Below are positions 43,549 through 53,122 of a DNA stretch of 64,000 nt, one piece after another (position 1 is the first letter of the stretch; every line of letters begins with the position of its first letter). Origin of the DNA: Streptosporangiales bacterium (GTDB lineage: Bacteria > Actinomycetota > Actinomycetes > Streptosporangiales > WHST01); assembly GCA_009379825.1 (NCBI GenBank), contig WHTA01000013.1, positions 44,855-108,854 on the forward strand, in the 5' to 3' direction. The notes under the pieces were generated by a model, which made no database searches, was not told the origin of the DNA, and was given only the letters and a program-made list of their open reading frames with translations. A program made the position numbers and the translations under genes.

Positions 43549-44945
43549 CGTCCGCCGCGGCCGAGGGTCGGCCGCAGGAACCAGCGCCGCGCGTCCGGTC
43601 GCGGCGCAACGTCGAGCTGGCGATGCTCGTGTTCGCCACCTTGATCGGCTTGGTGGCGTTCGCGAACGTCGAGGTCGTCATGAACGACCGGCTGCCGCCC
43701 GACATCGCCTGGTACGCGGGCGGTCTGGTGCTGATCGCGACCATCACGCACCTGTTCGTCCGGTTCTTCGCCAAGTACGCCGACCCGGTGCTGCTGCCGT
43801 GCGTGTTCCTGCTCAACGGCCTCGGCCTGGTGATGATCCACCGGCTGGATCTCTCCGTCGGCGACGGCGGCGCGGGCATGCAGTTCATCTGGACGATGCT
43901 CGGCATCGTGCTGTTCGTGCTGGTCCTGTTCTTCATCCGCGACCACCGGACGCTGCGCAACTTCATGTACACGGCGGGCGCGGCCGGTCTGCTGCTGCTC
44001 GCGATCCCGGCGGTCCTGCCGGACGCCATGTCCGAGGTCAACGGCGCGAAGCTGTGGATCAAGATCGGCGGGTTCTCCATCCAGCCAGGCGAGTTCGCGA
44101 AGCTGCTGTTGCTCGTCTTCTTCGCCGGCTACCTGGTGACCAAGCGCGACGTGCTCAGCCTGGCCGGCCGGCGGGTGCTGTTCATCGACCTGCCGCGGGC
44201 GAAGGACCTGGGGCCGGTGCTGGTCGCCTGGCTGGCCAGCCTGGGTGTCCTGGTGTTCGAGCGGGACCTCGGCTCGTCCCTGCTGTTCTTCGGCATCTTC
44301 GTCGCCATGCTCTACATCGCCACCGAGCGGGTGAGCTGGCTGATCATCGGCGTGCTGCTGTTCGTCGGCGGCGCGTTCCTCGCGTACTCGCTGTTCTCGC
44401 ACGTGCAACTACGGGTGAACATCTGGCTCGACCCGTTCAAGTACCCGGACGAGGCCGGCCAGATTATCCAGGGGCTGTACGGGCTCGCACACGGCGGCCT
44501 CACCGGCACCGGCCTTGGCCAGGGCCGCCCGGACCTCATCCCGTACGCGAAGAGCGACTACATCTTCCCGTCGCTGGGCGAGGAGCTCGGGCTCGCCGGC
44601 GTGATGGCGTTGCTCATCGTCTACATGCTGATCGTCGCCCGGGGCATGCGTACGGCGCTGGCCGTACGCGACGGGTTCGGCAAGTTGTTGGCGGCCGGCC
44701 TGTCGATCAGCATGGGCCTACAGATCTTCGTGGTCATCGGCGGTGTCACGAAGCTGATCCCGCTCACCGGTCTCACCACGCCGTTCCTCTCCCAGGGCGG
44801 CTCGTCACTGGTCGCCAACTGGGCGCTGCTCGCGCTGCTGCTGCGGATCAGCGACGCGGCCCGCCGGCCGGTCGGCGAGCGCGCCGCCGCCGATCGCGGC
44901 GGTGACCGCAAATCCGAGGCCGCTACGGAGGTGTTCACCAGGTGA
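43545..44945 (+). CDS. rodA: RodA/FtsW-family peptidoglycan glycosyltransferase
   Basis: 466 residues with about ten helices. SEDS signatures are present: VNGAKLWIKIGGFSIQPGEF, FERDLGSSLLFFGIF, and LGEELGLAGVMALL. The C-terminal HTTGLTTPFLSQGGSSLV-like loop is LTGLTTPFLSQGGSSLVAN. It polymerises lipid II together with PbpA. The GTG overlapping pstP is preferred; a GTG nine bases earlier is the alternative. The stop overlaps pbpA by four bases. Confidence 0.92.
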   Translation: MTSAAAEGRPQEPAPRVRSRRNVELAMLVFATLIGLVAFANVEVVMNDRLPPDIAWYAGGLVLIATITHLFVRFFAKYADPVLLPCVFLLNGLGLVMIHRLDLSVGDGGAGMQFIWTMLGIVLFVLVLFFIRDHRTLRNFMYTAGAAGLLLLAIPAVLPDAMSEVNGAKLWIKIGGFSIQPGEFAKLLLLVFFAGYLVTKRDVLSLAGRRVLFIDLPRAKDLGPVLVAWLASLGVLVFERDLGSSLLFFGIFVAMLYIATERVSWLIIGVLLFVGGAFLAYSLFSHVQLRVNIWLDPFKYPDEAGQIIQGLYGLAHGGLTGTGLGQGRPDLIPYAKSDYIFPSLGEELGLAGVMALLIVYMLIVARGMRTALAVRDGFGKLLAAGLSISMGLQIFVVIGGVTKLIPLTGLTTPFLSQGGSSLVANWALLALLLRISDAARRPVGERAAADRGGDRKSEAATEVFTR

Positions 44946-46390
44946 ACAAGCCGCTTCGCCGCCTTTCCATCGCCATCCTGGCGCTGTTCGCCCTGCTGCT
45001 GGCGAACGCCAACTACGTGCAGGTCATCAACGCCTCGAACCTGCGGGAGAAGCCTGGCAACAGCCGTACGCTGATGGACTCGTACGCGCGCGAGCGCGGC
45101 GACATCGTGGCGGGCGAGCAGGCGATCGCGACGTCCGTGCGTACCGACGACGCGTACAAGTACCGCAGGATCTACAAGAACGGCCCGATGTACGCACCGG
45201 CCACCGGCTTCTACGGCCTGTACAACGCCACGGGTATCGAGCGCGCCGAGAACTCCATGCTCTCCGGCGAGGACGACCGGTTGTTCGTGCGGCGCACCAT
45301 CGACCTGTTCCAGGGTCGCAAGCCGCGGGGAGCGACCGTGCAGCTGACCCTGCGGCCGCGGGCCCAGCGCGCGGCGTACCAGGCCCTGAAGGGGTATCAG
45401 GGCGCGGTCATCGCGCTCGACCCGAAGACCGGCGCGATCCTCGCGATGGCCACCTCGCCGTCGTACAACCCGAACAAGCTGACCGGGCACGACACCGACG
45501 AGGTCAACCGGGTGCAGAAGCGGCTGGCGAAGAACGACAACGCTCCCCTGGTGAACCGGCCACTACAGGGCCGGTACCCGCCGGGGTCGACGTTCAAGCT
45601 GGTCACGGCCGCGGCCGCGCTGTCCAGCGGCAAGTACTCGCCGGACACCATGGTGCCGTCACCCACCCAGTACCAGCTGCCCAACACCCAGACGCCGCTG
45701 AACAACTTCGGCGGCGAGATCTGCGGCGACGGCCAGCAGTCGTCCCTGGAGGACGCACTGACCATCTCTTGTAACACAGCGTTCGCGAAGCTCGGGGTGA
45801 AGCTCGGCGACGATGCCGTGCGTCAGCAGGCGGAGCGGTTCGGTTTCGGCGACAGCTTCGAGGTGCCGATGCCCGCTGAGCAGTCGGTGTTCCCGGAGGA
45901 CCCGGACAAGGCGCAGACCGCCCTGTCGGCCGTCGGCCAGTACGAGGTGGCCGCTACACCACTGCAGATGGCCATGGTCAGCTCGGCGATCGCCAACGAC
46001 GGCGACCTGACGGAGCCGCACGTGGTGGACGAGGTCAGGGCGCAGAACCTGAAGACGATCGAGAGCGCCGACCCGCAGAGCCACGGGCGCGCCGTCTCGC
46101 CCGAGGTGGCGAGGCAGCTCACCAAGATGATGGAATCCGTGGTCGAGAGCGGCACCGGTACCTCGGCGCAGATGTCCGGTACGAAGGTCGCCGGCAAGAC
46201 CGGCACCGCACAGCACGGCACCGGGCAACCCCCGCACGCCTGGTTCACCGGATTCGCGCCGGCGGACAACCCGCAGGTCGCGGTGGCAGTCGTCGTAGAA
46301 GACGGTGGAAGCATGGGATCGGAGGCGACCGGTGGGCAGATCGCGGCACCGATCGCCCGATCGGTGATGCAGTCGGTGATCAACCAGTGA
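44942..46390 (+). CDS. pbpA: Class B penicillin-binding protein PbpA
   Basis: 482 residues: N-terminal membrane helix (LSIAILALFALLLANANY), a pedestal domain, and a transpeptidase domain with the three active-site motifs: STFK (Ser about residue 218), SCN (about 275) and KTGT (about 417). It cross-links peptidoglycan as partner of RodA. It follows the usual pstP-rodA-pbpA-pknB order. Confidence 0.93.
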   Translation: MNKPLRRLSIAILALFALLLANANYVQVINASNLREKPGNSRTLMDSYARERGDIVAGEQAIATSVRTDDAYKYRRIYKNGPMYAPATGFYGLYNATGIERAENSMLSGEDDRLFVRRTIDLFQGRKPRGATVQLTLRPRAQRAAYQALKGYQGAVIALDPKTGAILAMATSPSYNPNKLTGHDTDEVNRVQKRLAKNDNAPLVNRPLQGRYPPGSTFKLVTAAAALSSGKYSPDTMVPSPTQYQLPNTQTPLNNFGGEICGDGQQSSLEDALTISCNTAFAKLGVKLGDDAVRQQAERFGFGDSFEVPMPAEQSVFPEDPDKAQTALSAVGQYEVAATPLQMAMVSSAIANDGDLTEPHVVDEVRAQNLKTIESADPQSHGRAVSPEVARQLTKMMESVVESGTGTSAQMSGTKVAGKTGTAQHGTGQPPHAWFTGFAPADNPQVAVAVVVEDGGSMGSEATGGQIAAPIARSVMQSVINQ

Positions 46391-46442
46391 ACATGGCACG
46401 ATCGGCCGTAGAGCTGATCACTTACTGGAACGGGACGTGGAC

Positions 46443-48200
46443 ATGAGCGAACCTCGTGTGCTCGGGGGACGCTACGAGCTGGGCAATGTCGTCGGTCGCG
46501 GCGGCATGGCCGAGGTTCATCATGGGCGCGACATCCGGCTGGAACGGGATGTCGCCGTGAAGACGCTGCGCACCGACCTGGCGCGCGACCCCACGTTCCA
46601 GGCCAGGTTCCGCCGCGAGGCACAGTCCGCGGCCCAGCTGAACCACCCGGCCGTGGTTGCGGTGTACGACACCGGCGAAGAGATGGTCGACAGCACGGCG
46701 ACCCCGTACATCGTGATGGAGTACGTGGAGGGCCAGACGCTGCGCGACGTCCTCCAGGACACCCAGCGGCTGATGCCTGACCGTGCACTGGAGATCACCG
46801 CCGGTGTGCTCAAGGCGCTGTCGTACAGCCACCGGATGGGCATCATCCACCGCGACATCAAGCCGGCGAACGTGATGCTCACCGGTTCCGGTGAGATCAA
46901 GGTGATGGACTTCGGCATCGCCAGGTCGGTGTCCGACGCGCAGGCGACCATGACGCAGACCGCGCAGGTCATCGGCACGGCGCAGTACCTCTCCCCGGAG
47001 CAGGCGCGCGGCGAGAAGGTCGACGCGCGCAGCGACCTGTACTCGACCGGCTGCGTGCTGTACGAACTGCTGACCGGCAGCCCGCCGTTCAGCGGCGACT
47101 CGCCGGTGTCGGTCGCGTACCAGCACGTGCGGGAGGACCCGACCCCGCCGTCGCACCTCAACCCGGACGTGCCGCCTTCGGTGGACGCGATCGTGCTGAA
47201 GGCGCTCGCGAAGAACCCGGACAACCGGTACGCGAACGCCGACGACATGCGCGCGGACCTCGAGCGGGCCCTCGGCGGGCTCCCGGTGCACGCCACGCCG
47301 GTGCTCGACAACGACCCGACCGAGTACCTCGGCGGCGCCGCCGGCGCGACGGCCCTGATGGACCCGAGTGACGACCGGCAGCCGGGGCACCGCAGGAAGA
47401 AGAAGAGCCGCAGGGCGCTGCTGTTCACGTTGCTGGCGTTCGGCCTGGTGATCGCGCTCATCCTGGGCCTCGCCGCCTGGGGCGCGATGCAGGACGACGA
47501 GGGCCCGAGGCGGGTCGCGGTGCCCGACGTGGTCGGTGACGCCGTCGGCGCCGCCACCACCGAGCTCAAACAAGCCGGCTTCAATGTCGAGACCGAGGAG
47601 AAGTTCAGCAAGAAGGTCGCGGAGGGCAACGTCATCTCCCAGGCCCCGGACGCGAAGAAGCGGGCCACCAAGGGCAGCACCGTCACCCTGACCGTCTCCA
47701 AGGGCGAGAAGCAGGTCAACGTCCCACCACTTGTGGGCAAGACACGTCGCCAAGCGGTCACCGCGCTCGAGGGCGCCGGCCTCGACGTCGGGCAGGTGTC
47801 GAAGACGGCGTCGGGGAAGCGGAAGGGCACCGTGCTCAGCTCCGACCCGGCGTCGGGGGAGCAGGTGAGCGCGGGCAGCACGGTCAACCTGGTCGTCTCG
47901 TCCGGCACCATCGAGGTGCCCGACGTGGTCGGCGAGAGCGAGGGGCAGGCCAAGGCCGAGCTCACCCAGGGCGGCTTCCGCGTGCGCACCGTCTACCAGA
48001 CGACCTCGGAGACCGAGGCCGGCGAGGTGATCGCCCAGTCCCCAGAAGGCGGCACCCAAAGCGCGAAGGGCTCCCAGGTGACGATCACCGTCGCGGAGGA
48101 ACCGGAAGACGAACCTACCGACGAGCCGACGGGCGAGCCGACGCCGAGCGGTGGCTCGTCGCCCAGCTCACCTTGCACGAACCCGCTGGGCTGCGACTGA
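46443..48200 (+). CDS. pknB: Ser/Thr protein kinase PknB with PASTA repeats
   Basis: About 585 residues. Kinase domain: GRGGMAEVHHGRD, invariant Lys in VAVKTLR, HRDIKPANVML, DFGIARSV, and the activation segment TMTQTAQVIGTAQYLSPEQA with the phospho-Thr pattern. A Lys/Arg-rich stop-transfer region precedes one helix (LLFTLLAFGLVIALILGLAA), then three PASTA domains (VPDVVGDAVGAA, VPPLVGKTRRQA, VPDVVGESEGQA). Mycobacterial PknB has four. It senses muropeptides or lipid II and phosphorylates FHA partners. There is no pknA here. A GTG six bases upstream is an alternative start. Confidence 0.93.
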   Translation: MSEPRVLGGRYELGNVVGRGGMAEVHHGRDIRLERDVAVKTLRTDLARDPTFQARFRREAQSAAQLNHPAVVAVYDTGEEMVDSTATPYIVMEYVEGQTLRDVLQDTQRLMPDRALEITAGVLKALSYSHRMGIIHRDIKPANVMLTGSGEIKVMDFGIARSVSDAQATMTQTAQVIGTAQYLSPEQARGEKVDARSDLYSTGCVLYELLTGSPPFSGDSPVSVAYQHVREDPTPPSHLNPDVPPSVDAIVLKALAKNPDNRYANADDMRADLERALGGLPVHATPVLDNDPTEYLGGAAGATALMDPSDDRQPGHRRKKKSRRALLFTLLAFGLVIALILGLAAWGAMQDDEGPRRVAVPDVVGDAVGAATTELKQAGFNVETEEKFSKKVAEGNVISQAPDAKKRATKGSTVTLTVSKGEKQVNVPPLVGKTRRQAVTALEGAGLDVGQVSKTASGKRKGTVLSSDPASGEQVSAGSTVNLVVSSGTIEVPDVVGESEGQAKAELTQGGFRVRTVYQTTSETEAGEVIAQSPEGGTQSAKGSQVTITVAEEPEDEPTDEPTGEPTPSGGSSPSSPCTNPLGCD

Positions 48201-48206
48201 AGCAGG

Positions 48207-48848
48207 TCAGCCGGTGGCTGCCGATGCGGTCGGCAGCACCGGCGGCAGCTGCCTGGCCCGGCGGACGGCGTCCGCGTCGCCGCAGGAGATCAGCCAGTTG
48301 GCGAGCAGCAGGTGGCCGTGCTCGGTGAGGGCGGACTCCGGGTGGAACTGCACGCCCTCGAGCGGCAGGTCGCGGTGGCGCATGGCCATCACGACCCCGG
48401 ACTCGGTCTCGCCGGTCACCTCGATCTCGCCGGGCAGCGTGTCGCGTTCGACGGCGAGCGAGTGGTAGCGGGTGGCGGTGAACGGTGACGGCAGCCCGCC
48501 GAGCACCCCCTGGCTCTCGTGGTGCACCTGGCTGACCTTGCCGTGCAGCAGCTCAGGCGCCTGGCTGACGGTGGCACCGAACGCCGCGCCGAGCGCCTGG
48601 TGGCCGAGACACACGCCGAGCAGCGGCTTGCCGGTCGCCACCGCGTACTCGACCATGGCGACCGAGACGCCGGCGTCCTCCGGGGTGCCTGGGCCGGGCG
48701 AGACCAGGATGCCGTCGAAGTCGAAAGCCTCCTCCGGGGTCACCTCGTCGTTGCGCCGCACCTCGCAGGCCACACCGAGCTGCTGCAGGTACTGGACCAG
48801 GTTGTAAACGAAGCTGTCGTAGTTGTCCACGACGATCACACGTGCCAC
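48207..48848 (-). CDS. pabA: Glutamine amidotransferase, anthranilate/aminodeoxychorismate synthase component II
   Basis: 213 residues of class I GATase: NYDSFVYNLVQYL, SPGPGTPEDAG, the nucleophile Cys in LLGVCLGHQALGAAFG, and the His-Glu pair in GVQFHPESALTEHG. It supplies ammonia to TrpE or PabB; pabB is present at 6533 while no trpE is in the window. In other actinobacteria this origin-proximal gene is called trpG or pabA. It converges on pknB with six bases between. Confidence 0.9.
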   Translation of the reverse strand: MARVIVVDNYDSFVYNLVQYLQQLGVACEVRRNDEVTPEEAFDFDGILVSPGPGTPEDAGVSVAMVEYAVATGKPLLGVCLGHQALGAAFGATVSQAPELLHGKVSQVHHESQGVLGGLPSPFTATRYHSLAVERDTLPGEIEVTGETESGVVMAMRHRDLPLEGVQFHPESALTEHGHLLLANWLISCGDADAVRRARQLPPVLPTASAATG

Positions 48849-48891
48849 TGGCGCATTGTGACACGCCGGCGCCGGTTACGACTCCGCACAT

Positions 48892-49632
48892 CTAAGAACT
48901 CGGGCCGTTGGCGTGCTTCAGGTCCAGGGTGCCTTCGTAGCCGGGGATCGTCGTGGTGCCGAGCCGCTCGACCTTGTACACCAGCCCGTACGTGTCCACG
49001 TACTGCTTGTAGAGCCGGACACCGGGTTCCCTGCCCAGCGCGGCGAGCAGCTTGTCGGTGTCGCCGACGGCGGTGACGGTGAACGGCGGCGAGTAGACCT
49101 TGCCGCCGAGCAACAGGGTGTTGCCGACGCAGCGCACCGCGCTGGTGGAGATCAACCGCTGGTCCATCACCTGCACCGCACTCGCGCCACCCACCCACAT
49201 GGCGTTGACGACGGCCTGCACGTCCTGCTGGTGCACCACCAGGTAGTCAGGGGGCACGCTGCCCGGGTCGCGGCTGCGGGACCGCGGCGCGTCGTCCAGG
49301 GAGATCCGCACCGTCTCGCCGGTGACCGGCTCGAGTCCGACGGTCTTGCCCAGGTCGTCCGAGCGGCGCTGCGCCTCGGCGGTGACCTTGTCGTCGCGTG
49401 CCCGGGTACGACTCGCGCGGTCGACGTCGCGCTGCAGCTGCTCGACCTGCTTGTCGTACGCCTTGACCTTGCGGTTCTCCTGGTTGACCAGCCCGGACAG
49501 CTCCTCCTGCCGGCCACTGCCGACGTCGGACCTGGCGCTGCTCGCGCCGGTGCCGAAGAGCATCCCCGCAACCAGCAGCACCGCCGGTACGGCGTACCGC
49601 CACGACAAGCGGTCATCACGTGCCACGCGCAC
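48892..49632 (-). CDS. DUF881 family protein
   Basis: 246 residues: an N-terminal membrane helix (YAVPAVLLVAGMLFGTGA), a coiled-coil (LVNQENRKVKAYDKQVEQLQ), and the DUF881 body with DYLVVHQQDVQAVVNAMWVGGA and AVRCVGNTLLLGGKVYSPPF. Its place between trpG/pabA and crgA is conserved. DUF881 proteins are thought to act in division or the spore wall, but no activity is established. A GTG starts it. Confidence 0.88.
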   Translation of the reverse strand: MRVARDDRLSWRYAVPAVLLVAGMLFGTGASSARSDVGSGRQEELSGLVNQENRKVKAYDKQVEQLQRDVDRASRTRARDDKVTAEAQRRSDDLGKTVGLEPVTGETVRISLDDAPRSRSRDPGSVPPDYLVVHQQDVQAVVNAMWVGGASAVQVMDQRLISTSAVRCVGNTLLLGGKVYSPPFTVTAVGDTDKLLAALGREPGVRLYKQYVDTYGLVYKVERLGTTTIPGYEGTLDLKHANGPSS

Positions 49633-49854
49633 CCTCCCCGTCTGCGCGAACGGTGGGGCCGGTCACCGTGCCCCACCGCGGCGCGGGGCCGAGTGGGCAC
49701 GGCCCCCCGATCAACAGCTACGCTACCTAGTAAGTGCGGCCGAGGAGAACCTACTGGGTGGAGTTCACTTCGTCGCGCTGTGCAACGTCCCAGGTCGGGG
49801 CGGGACGTCACCGGCCGCGGCCTGGTGGGAACCAACGCTAGGAGACCGGATCAC

Positions 49855-50103
49855 ATGCCCAAGTCACGCGCCCGCAAGAAGGCGGTCTACACCCCGCCGC
49901 AGCGGTCGAAGGCGAAGGAGCCCAGTCCAGCCTGGCTCGTGCCGAGCATGCTCGCCCTGTGGTTCATCGGGGTCGCGTGGATCGTGGTCTACTACGTCGC
50001 GGGCGACCAGGTGCCCGGCATGAAGGACCTGGACCGGCTCAACCTGGCCGTCGGGTTCGGCCTGGTCGTCATCGGGTTCATCATGTCCACCAGGTGGCGC
50101 TAG
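49855..50103 (+). CDS. crgA: Cell division protein CrgA
   Basis: 82 residues with the CrgA layout: basic N-terminus (MPKSRARKKAVYTPP), two membrane helices (SMLALWFIGVAWIVVYYV and LAVGFGLVVIGFIMSTRW) and a short loop. CrgA recruits or tempers the divisome and binds FtsZ/FtsI-type proteins in actinobacteria. Its location next to DUF881 and pknB is the conserved one. GGAG lies upstream. Confidence 0.93.
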   Translation: MPKSRARKKAVYTPPQRSKAKEPSPAWLVPSMLALWFIGVAWIVVYYVAGDQVPGMKDLDRLNLAVGFGLVVIGFIMSTRWR

Positions 50104-50218
50104 CCCGTACCCCGACCCCACGTACCACCGCGCGTCCGGTGCGAGGACGCCGCGGATCAGGGTCTGACCAGGGTGGTTCCCGATGGTCGTGGCCTCGCCG
50201 GCCGAGCATGCTTGAGCC

Positions 50219-50512
50219 ATGGACACGACACAGACCAGCTACCAGAACGCAGCTCCAGAGCTTGCGACCACCGCACCTGAAGCCGGAGCAACCGGCAAGT
50301 TCCGCCGCTCCCGCGAGCACAAGCTGCTCGGCGGTGTGTGTGGCGGGATCGCAACCAAGTTCAACTTCGACGTCGCCCTGGTCCGCGTCATCGCGGTCAT
50401 CCTGGCGATCGTCACCAACGGCATCGGCGCACTCGTGTACCTCGCCGCTTGGCTGATCATCCCGGAAGAGGGCAACGACTCCGCTCCACTGGCGAGCGCG
50501 CTACGTCGCTGA
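50219..50512 (+). CDS. PspC-domain membrane protein
   Basis: 97 residues: polar N-terminus, then the PspC domain (RRSREHKLLGGVCGGIATKF, LVRVIAVILAIVTNGIGALVYLAAWLIIPEE). PspC proteins respond to membrane stress; in actinobacteria many are small stand-alone proteins of unknown role. It sits between crgA and the DUF5324-like gene. Confidence 0.88.
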   Translation: MDTTQTSYQNAAPELATTAPEAGATGKFRRSREHKLLGGVCGGIATKFNFDVALVRVIAVILAIVTNGIGALVYLAAWLIIPEEGNDSAPLASALRR

Positions 50513-50694
50513 CCCGGCCGACCCGGAACTCACCTACAGGTCCCCCACCCAACTGGGTTCCAGGTTTACGCGGTCAGCGAACGCGGGCCGTGCCCAGTGC
50601 CGGGGCACATGGGTACGGCCCGCACACCGGAGGCACGATGGCGAGACTCGGGGCTCGTCCATCGTGCCTTCGGTCTATCCGGCCTCGTTCGGCC

Positions 50695-51258
50695 TCAGTT
50701 ATCGGGATCCGTGTTCGGCATCGCCGGCTGGCCGGGATCCGCGTCCGCCCGCTCGGTCGCGGGCGCATGCTTTCCGGCCGTGCCGTTTGTGTTCTCGCTG
50801 TGGCCGAAGTCGTCGGCCGGCAGCGAGTAGTAATCGAAGCCGTCCGCGTTCCTGCGCGACCACACCGCGGCGGCGGCGCCACCGGCGACCGCCACCCCCA
50901 GCAAGATCAGCAGGGTCTTCCGCACCCGCCGCTTCTTCTTCGGCGGCGGCGGTACGTCCGCACCCCGCAGTGCAGCCACGGCACGGCTGCCGCGAGACTT
51001 CGCCTCGTGCAGCGTTGGGCCTGCGGCCTCGGTCGCCTGGTTGACGACGCTCTGCACCCGCGGCACGACCTCGGCGTTGACCGTGTCGACTGCGGTTTCG
51101 AGCCGAGGAGCAGCCCAGTCACGCGCCTCGCCTGCCTTGGTGAACGCGAGCTCCTTTGCGGAGCCAAGCCGCGGTGACGCCCAGTCGGACGCAGCACTTG
51201 CCCCCTTGGCTGCCGCCTTCTTCGCTCTAGCGCCCTTGGATTTATCCTTCAGGGCCAC
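50695..51258 (-). CDS. DUF5324-like single-helix protein
   Basis: 187 residues. Lys/Ala-rich N-terminus (LKDKSKGARAKKAAAKGASA), repeated amphipathic segments with SDWASPRLGSAKELAF and RDWAAPRLETAVDT, a poly-basic PPPPKKKRRVRK stretch and one helix (TLLILLGVAVAGGAAAAVW). The tail is acidic. The pattern matches origin-proximal DUF5324 proteins of streptomycetes. The GTG behind GGGGAGG is preferred over an upstream ATG. Confidence 0.75.
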   Translation of the reverse strand: MALKDKSKGARAKKAAAKGASAASDWASPRLGSAKELAFTKAGEARDWAAPRLETAVDTVNAEVVPRVQSVVNQATEAAGPTLHEAKSRGSRAVAALRGADVPPPPKKKRRVRKTLLILLGVAVAGGAAAAVWSRRNADGFDYYSLPADDFGHSENTNGTAGKHAPATERADADPGQPAMPNTDPDN

Positions 51259-51401
51259 CGGGAACCTCCCCTGACTACCTGTCGTTTTGCATAGGCCTGG
51301 TTCTCGCATCTCCTCGGGTAACCCTCCTCAATAAGGGTTCCCCGGTGTCGTGCGAAGATGCAGACCCAATACCGATCCTTTCACGAACCCCGGAGGGCTG
51401 C

Positions 51402-51929
51402 GTGTCCGACGCGCTCTACGCAACCATGCACACGTCCAAGGGCCAAATCGAGCTCCAGCTGTTCCCCAACCGTGCCCCCAAGACGGTACGTAATTTCGTT
51501 GAGTTGGCTGAGGGTAGCAGGGAGTGGCTGAATCCCGAGACACGTGAGAACACCACGGAGCCGCTGTACAGCGGGACGGTCTTCCACCGCGTCATCGACA
51601 ACTTCATGATCCAAGGCGGCGACCCGCAGGGCGACGGCCGCGGCGGCCCGGGCTACGAATTCGAGGACGAGTTCCACCCTGAGCTCGTCTTCGACAAGAA
51701 GTACCTGCTTGCCATGGCGAATGCCGGACCGGGCACCAACGGGTCGCAGTTCTTCATCACCACGGGCGCGCCGCTGCCGCACCTGAACCGGCGGCACACC
51801 ATCTTCGGCGAGGTGACCGCGGGATTCGACATCGTGGACGCCATCGGCTCCACGGAGACCGACCGGATGGACCGTCCCGTCGACGACGTGATGGTCGAGC
51901 AGATCGTGATCGAACGCCGTCCGGCCTGA
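51402..51929 (+). CDS. ppiA: Peptidyl-prolyl cis-trans isomerase, cyclophilin type
   Basis: 175 residues, a single cyclophilin domain: MHTSKGQIELQLFPNRAPKT, FHRVIDNFMIQGGDPQGDG with the catalytic Arg, LAMANAGPGTNGSQFFIT and HLNRRHTIFGEV. It catalyses proline isomerisation in the cytoplasm. It keeps the place of ppiA in mycobacteria. The GTG start is chosen by homology, with GGAGG about ten bases upstream. Confidence 0.93.
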   Translation: MSDALYATMHTSKGQIELQLFPNRAPKTVRNFVELAEGSREWLNPETRENTTEPLYSGTVFHRVIDNFMIQGGDPQGDGRGGPGYEFEDEFHPELVFDKKYLLAMANAGPGTNGSQFFITTGAPLPHLNRRHTIFGEVTAGFDIVDAIGSTETDRMDRPVDDVMVEQIVIERRPA

Positions 51930-51947
51930 TCCCCTACCGCCAGCGCG

Positions 51948-52772
51948 ATGACAGCAGCAGACGAGCCGACGACCGGCGCGGTGCCGACGTGTTACCGGCA
52001 CCCCGACCGGGAGACCTATCTGCGCTGTACCCGCTGTGAACGGCCGATCTGCCCGGACTGCATGCGCGAAGCTCCGGTGGGCCAGCAGTGCCCGGAGTGC
52101 GTACGCGAAGGGCAGCACACCACCCGTACACCCAGGACCGTGTTCGGCGGCGTCTCCGTGTCGGGCACGACCTGGGTGACCTGGGCGTTCCTGGGCATCA
52201 ACGTGCTGGTCTACCTCGCCACCCTGGGCGTCGTCGGGCTCGCCGAGCAGCTCGCGGTCTACGGCGTGGGCATCGCGCAGGGCGAGTGGTACCGGGCGCT
52301 CACGGGCACGTTCCTGCACACCGCCTGGTGGCACATCCTGGTGAACATGTACGCGCTGTTCATCGTCGGGCCGCACCTCGAGCGGATGCTCGGGCACTGG
52401 CGGTTCGCCGTGCTATACCTGGTCTCCGCACTGTCCGGCTCGGCCCTCTCACTGGCCGTCACCGGGCTGGGGACGCTCTCGCTGGGCGCGTCCGGGGCCA
52501 TCTACGGCCTGTTCGGCGCCGTCTTCATGGTGTTCCGCCGGCTGCGCCTGGACACCCGGTGGATCATCACCACGATCGCCATCAACCTGGTCATCACGTT
52601 CATCTTCGTAAACGCGATCGACTGGAAGGGCCACGTCGGTGGCCTGATCGCTGGCGTGCTCGTGGCCGCCGGCTACGCGTACGCGCCGAAGGAGCACCGG
52701 CTGCTGGTGCAGCTCGCCGTGCCGGTCGGGCTGCTCCTGGTCGGCGCGGGCGCGGTTCTCATGCGCCTCTGA
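51948..52772 (+). CDS. Rhomboid intramembrane serine protease with zinc-finger N-terminus
   Basis: 274 residues. An N-terminal B-box-like zinc finger (CYRHPDRETYLRCTRCERPIC, CPDCMREAP, CPECVREG) precedes six helices. The catalytic Ser is in LGASGAIYGLFGAVF (about residue 182) and the His in WKGHVGGLIAGV (about 229); NMYALFIVGPHLE holds the oxyanion Asn. It would cleave membrane proteins within the bilayer. It directly follows ppiA. Confidence 0.92.
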   Translation: MTAADEPTTGAVPTCYRHPDRETYLRCTRCERPICPDCMREAPVGQQCPECVREGQHTTRTPRTVFGGVSVSGTTWVTWAFLGINVLVYLATLGVVGLAEQLAVYGVGIAQGEWYRALTGTFLHTAWWHILVNMYALFIVGPHLERMLGHWRFAVLYLVSALSGSALSLAVTGLGTLSLGASGAIYGLFGAVFMVFRRLRLDTRWIITTIAINLVITFIFVNAIDWKGHVGGLIAGVLVAAGYAYAPKEHRLLVQLAVPVGLLLVGAGAVLMRL

Positions 52773-53122
52773 CGCCGAACTACATCCGTGTAAGTAATCC
52801 TCAGGCTGTGGAATGCCTTGTGGATAACTATGCGTCACGCTGGGGAGAATCGCTGCGTCGCCCTCCGACTGTGGATCGCGCCGATCTCCCCTCGTCAATC
52901 ACACTCCGTAATTTCCAAACGGTCCGATTCATACGACATGTCGGACGACCAGCTCTCTCTGGGACAGACCGAGCGGGTCAACCTTAGATACCCTCCGTAG
53001 TGGTCGTCCCCAATGTGGACAGGGCCTGTGGGTAAATCACACGGCTGTAAGTCTCTGCACAGGCATGTGGAAACTCCTGTGGATAAGTTTGTGGGGACGG
53101 CGGACGGAGCAGCAAATCCCGG
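52773..53122 (+). promoter_or_regulatory. Gene-free region with a DnaA-box-like cluster
   Basis: No gene is seen in these 350 bases. Seven TGTGG-starting 9-mers lie in one orientation: TGTGGAATG (52807), TGTGGATAA (52819), TGTGGATCG (52870), TGTGGACAG (53014), TGTGGGTAA (53027), TGTGGAAAC (53066) and TGTGGATAA (53078). Two are perfect DnaA boxes (TTATCCACA on the minus strand). The middle is AT-richer (CACACTCCGTAATTTCC). It could be part of an origin, a DnaA-binding reservoir, or a relic of oriC. Confidence 0.5.
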
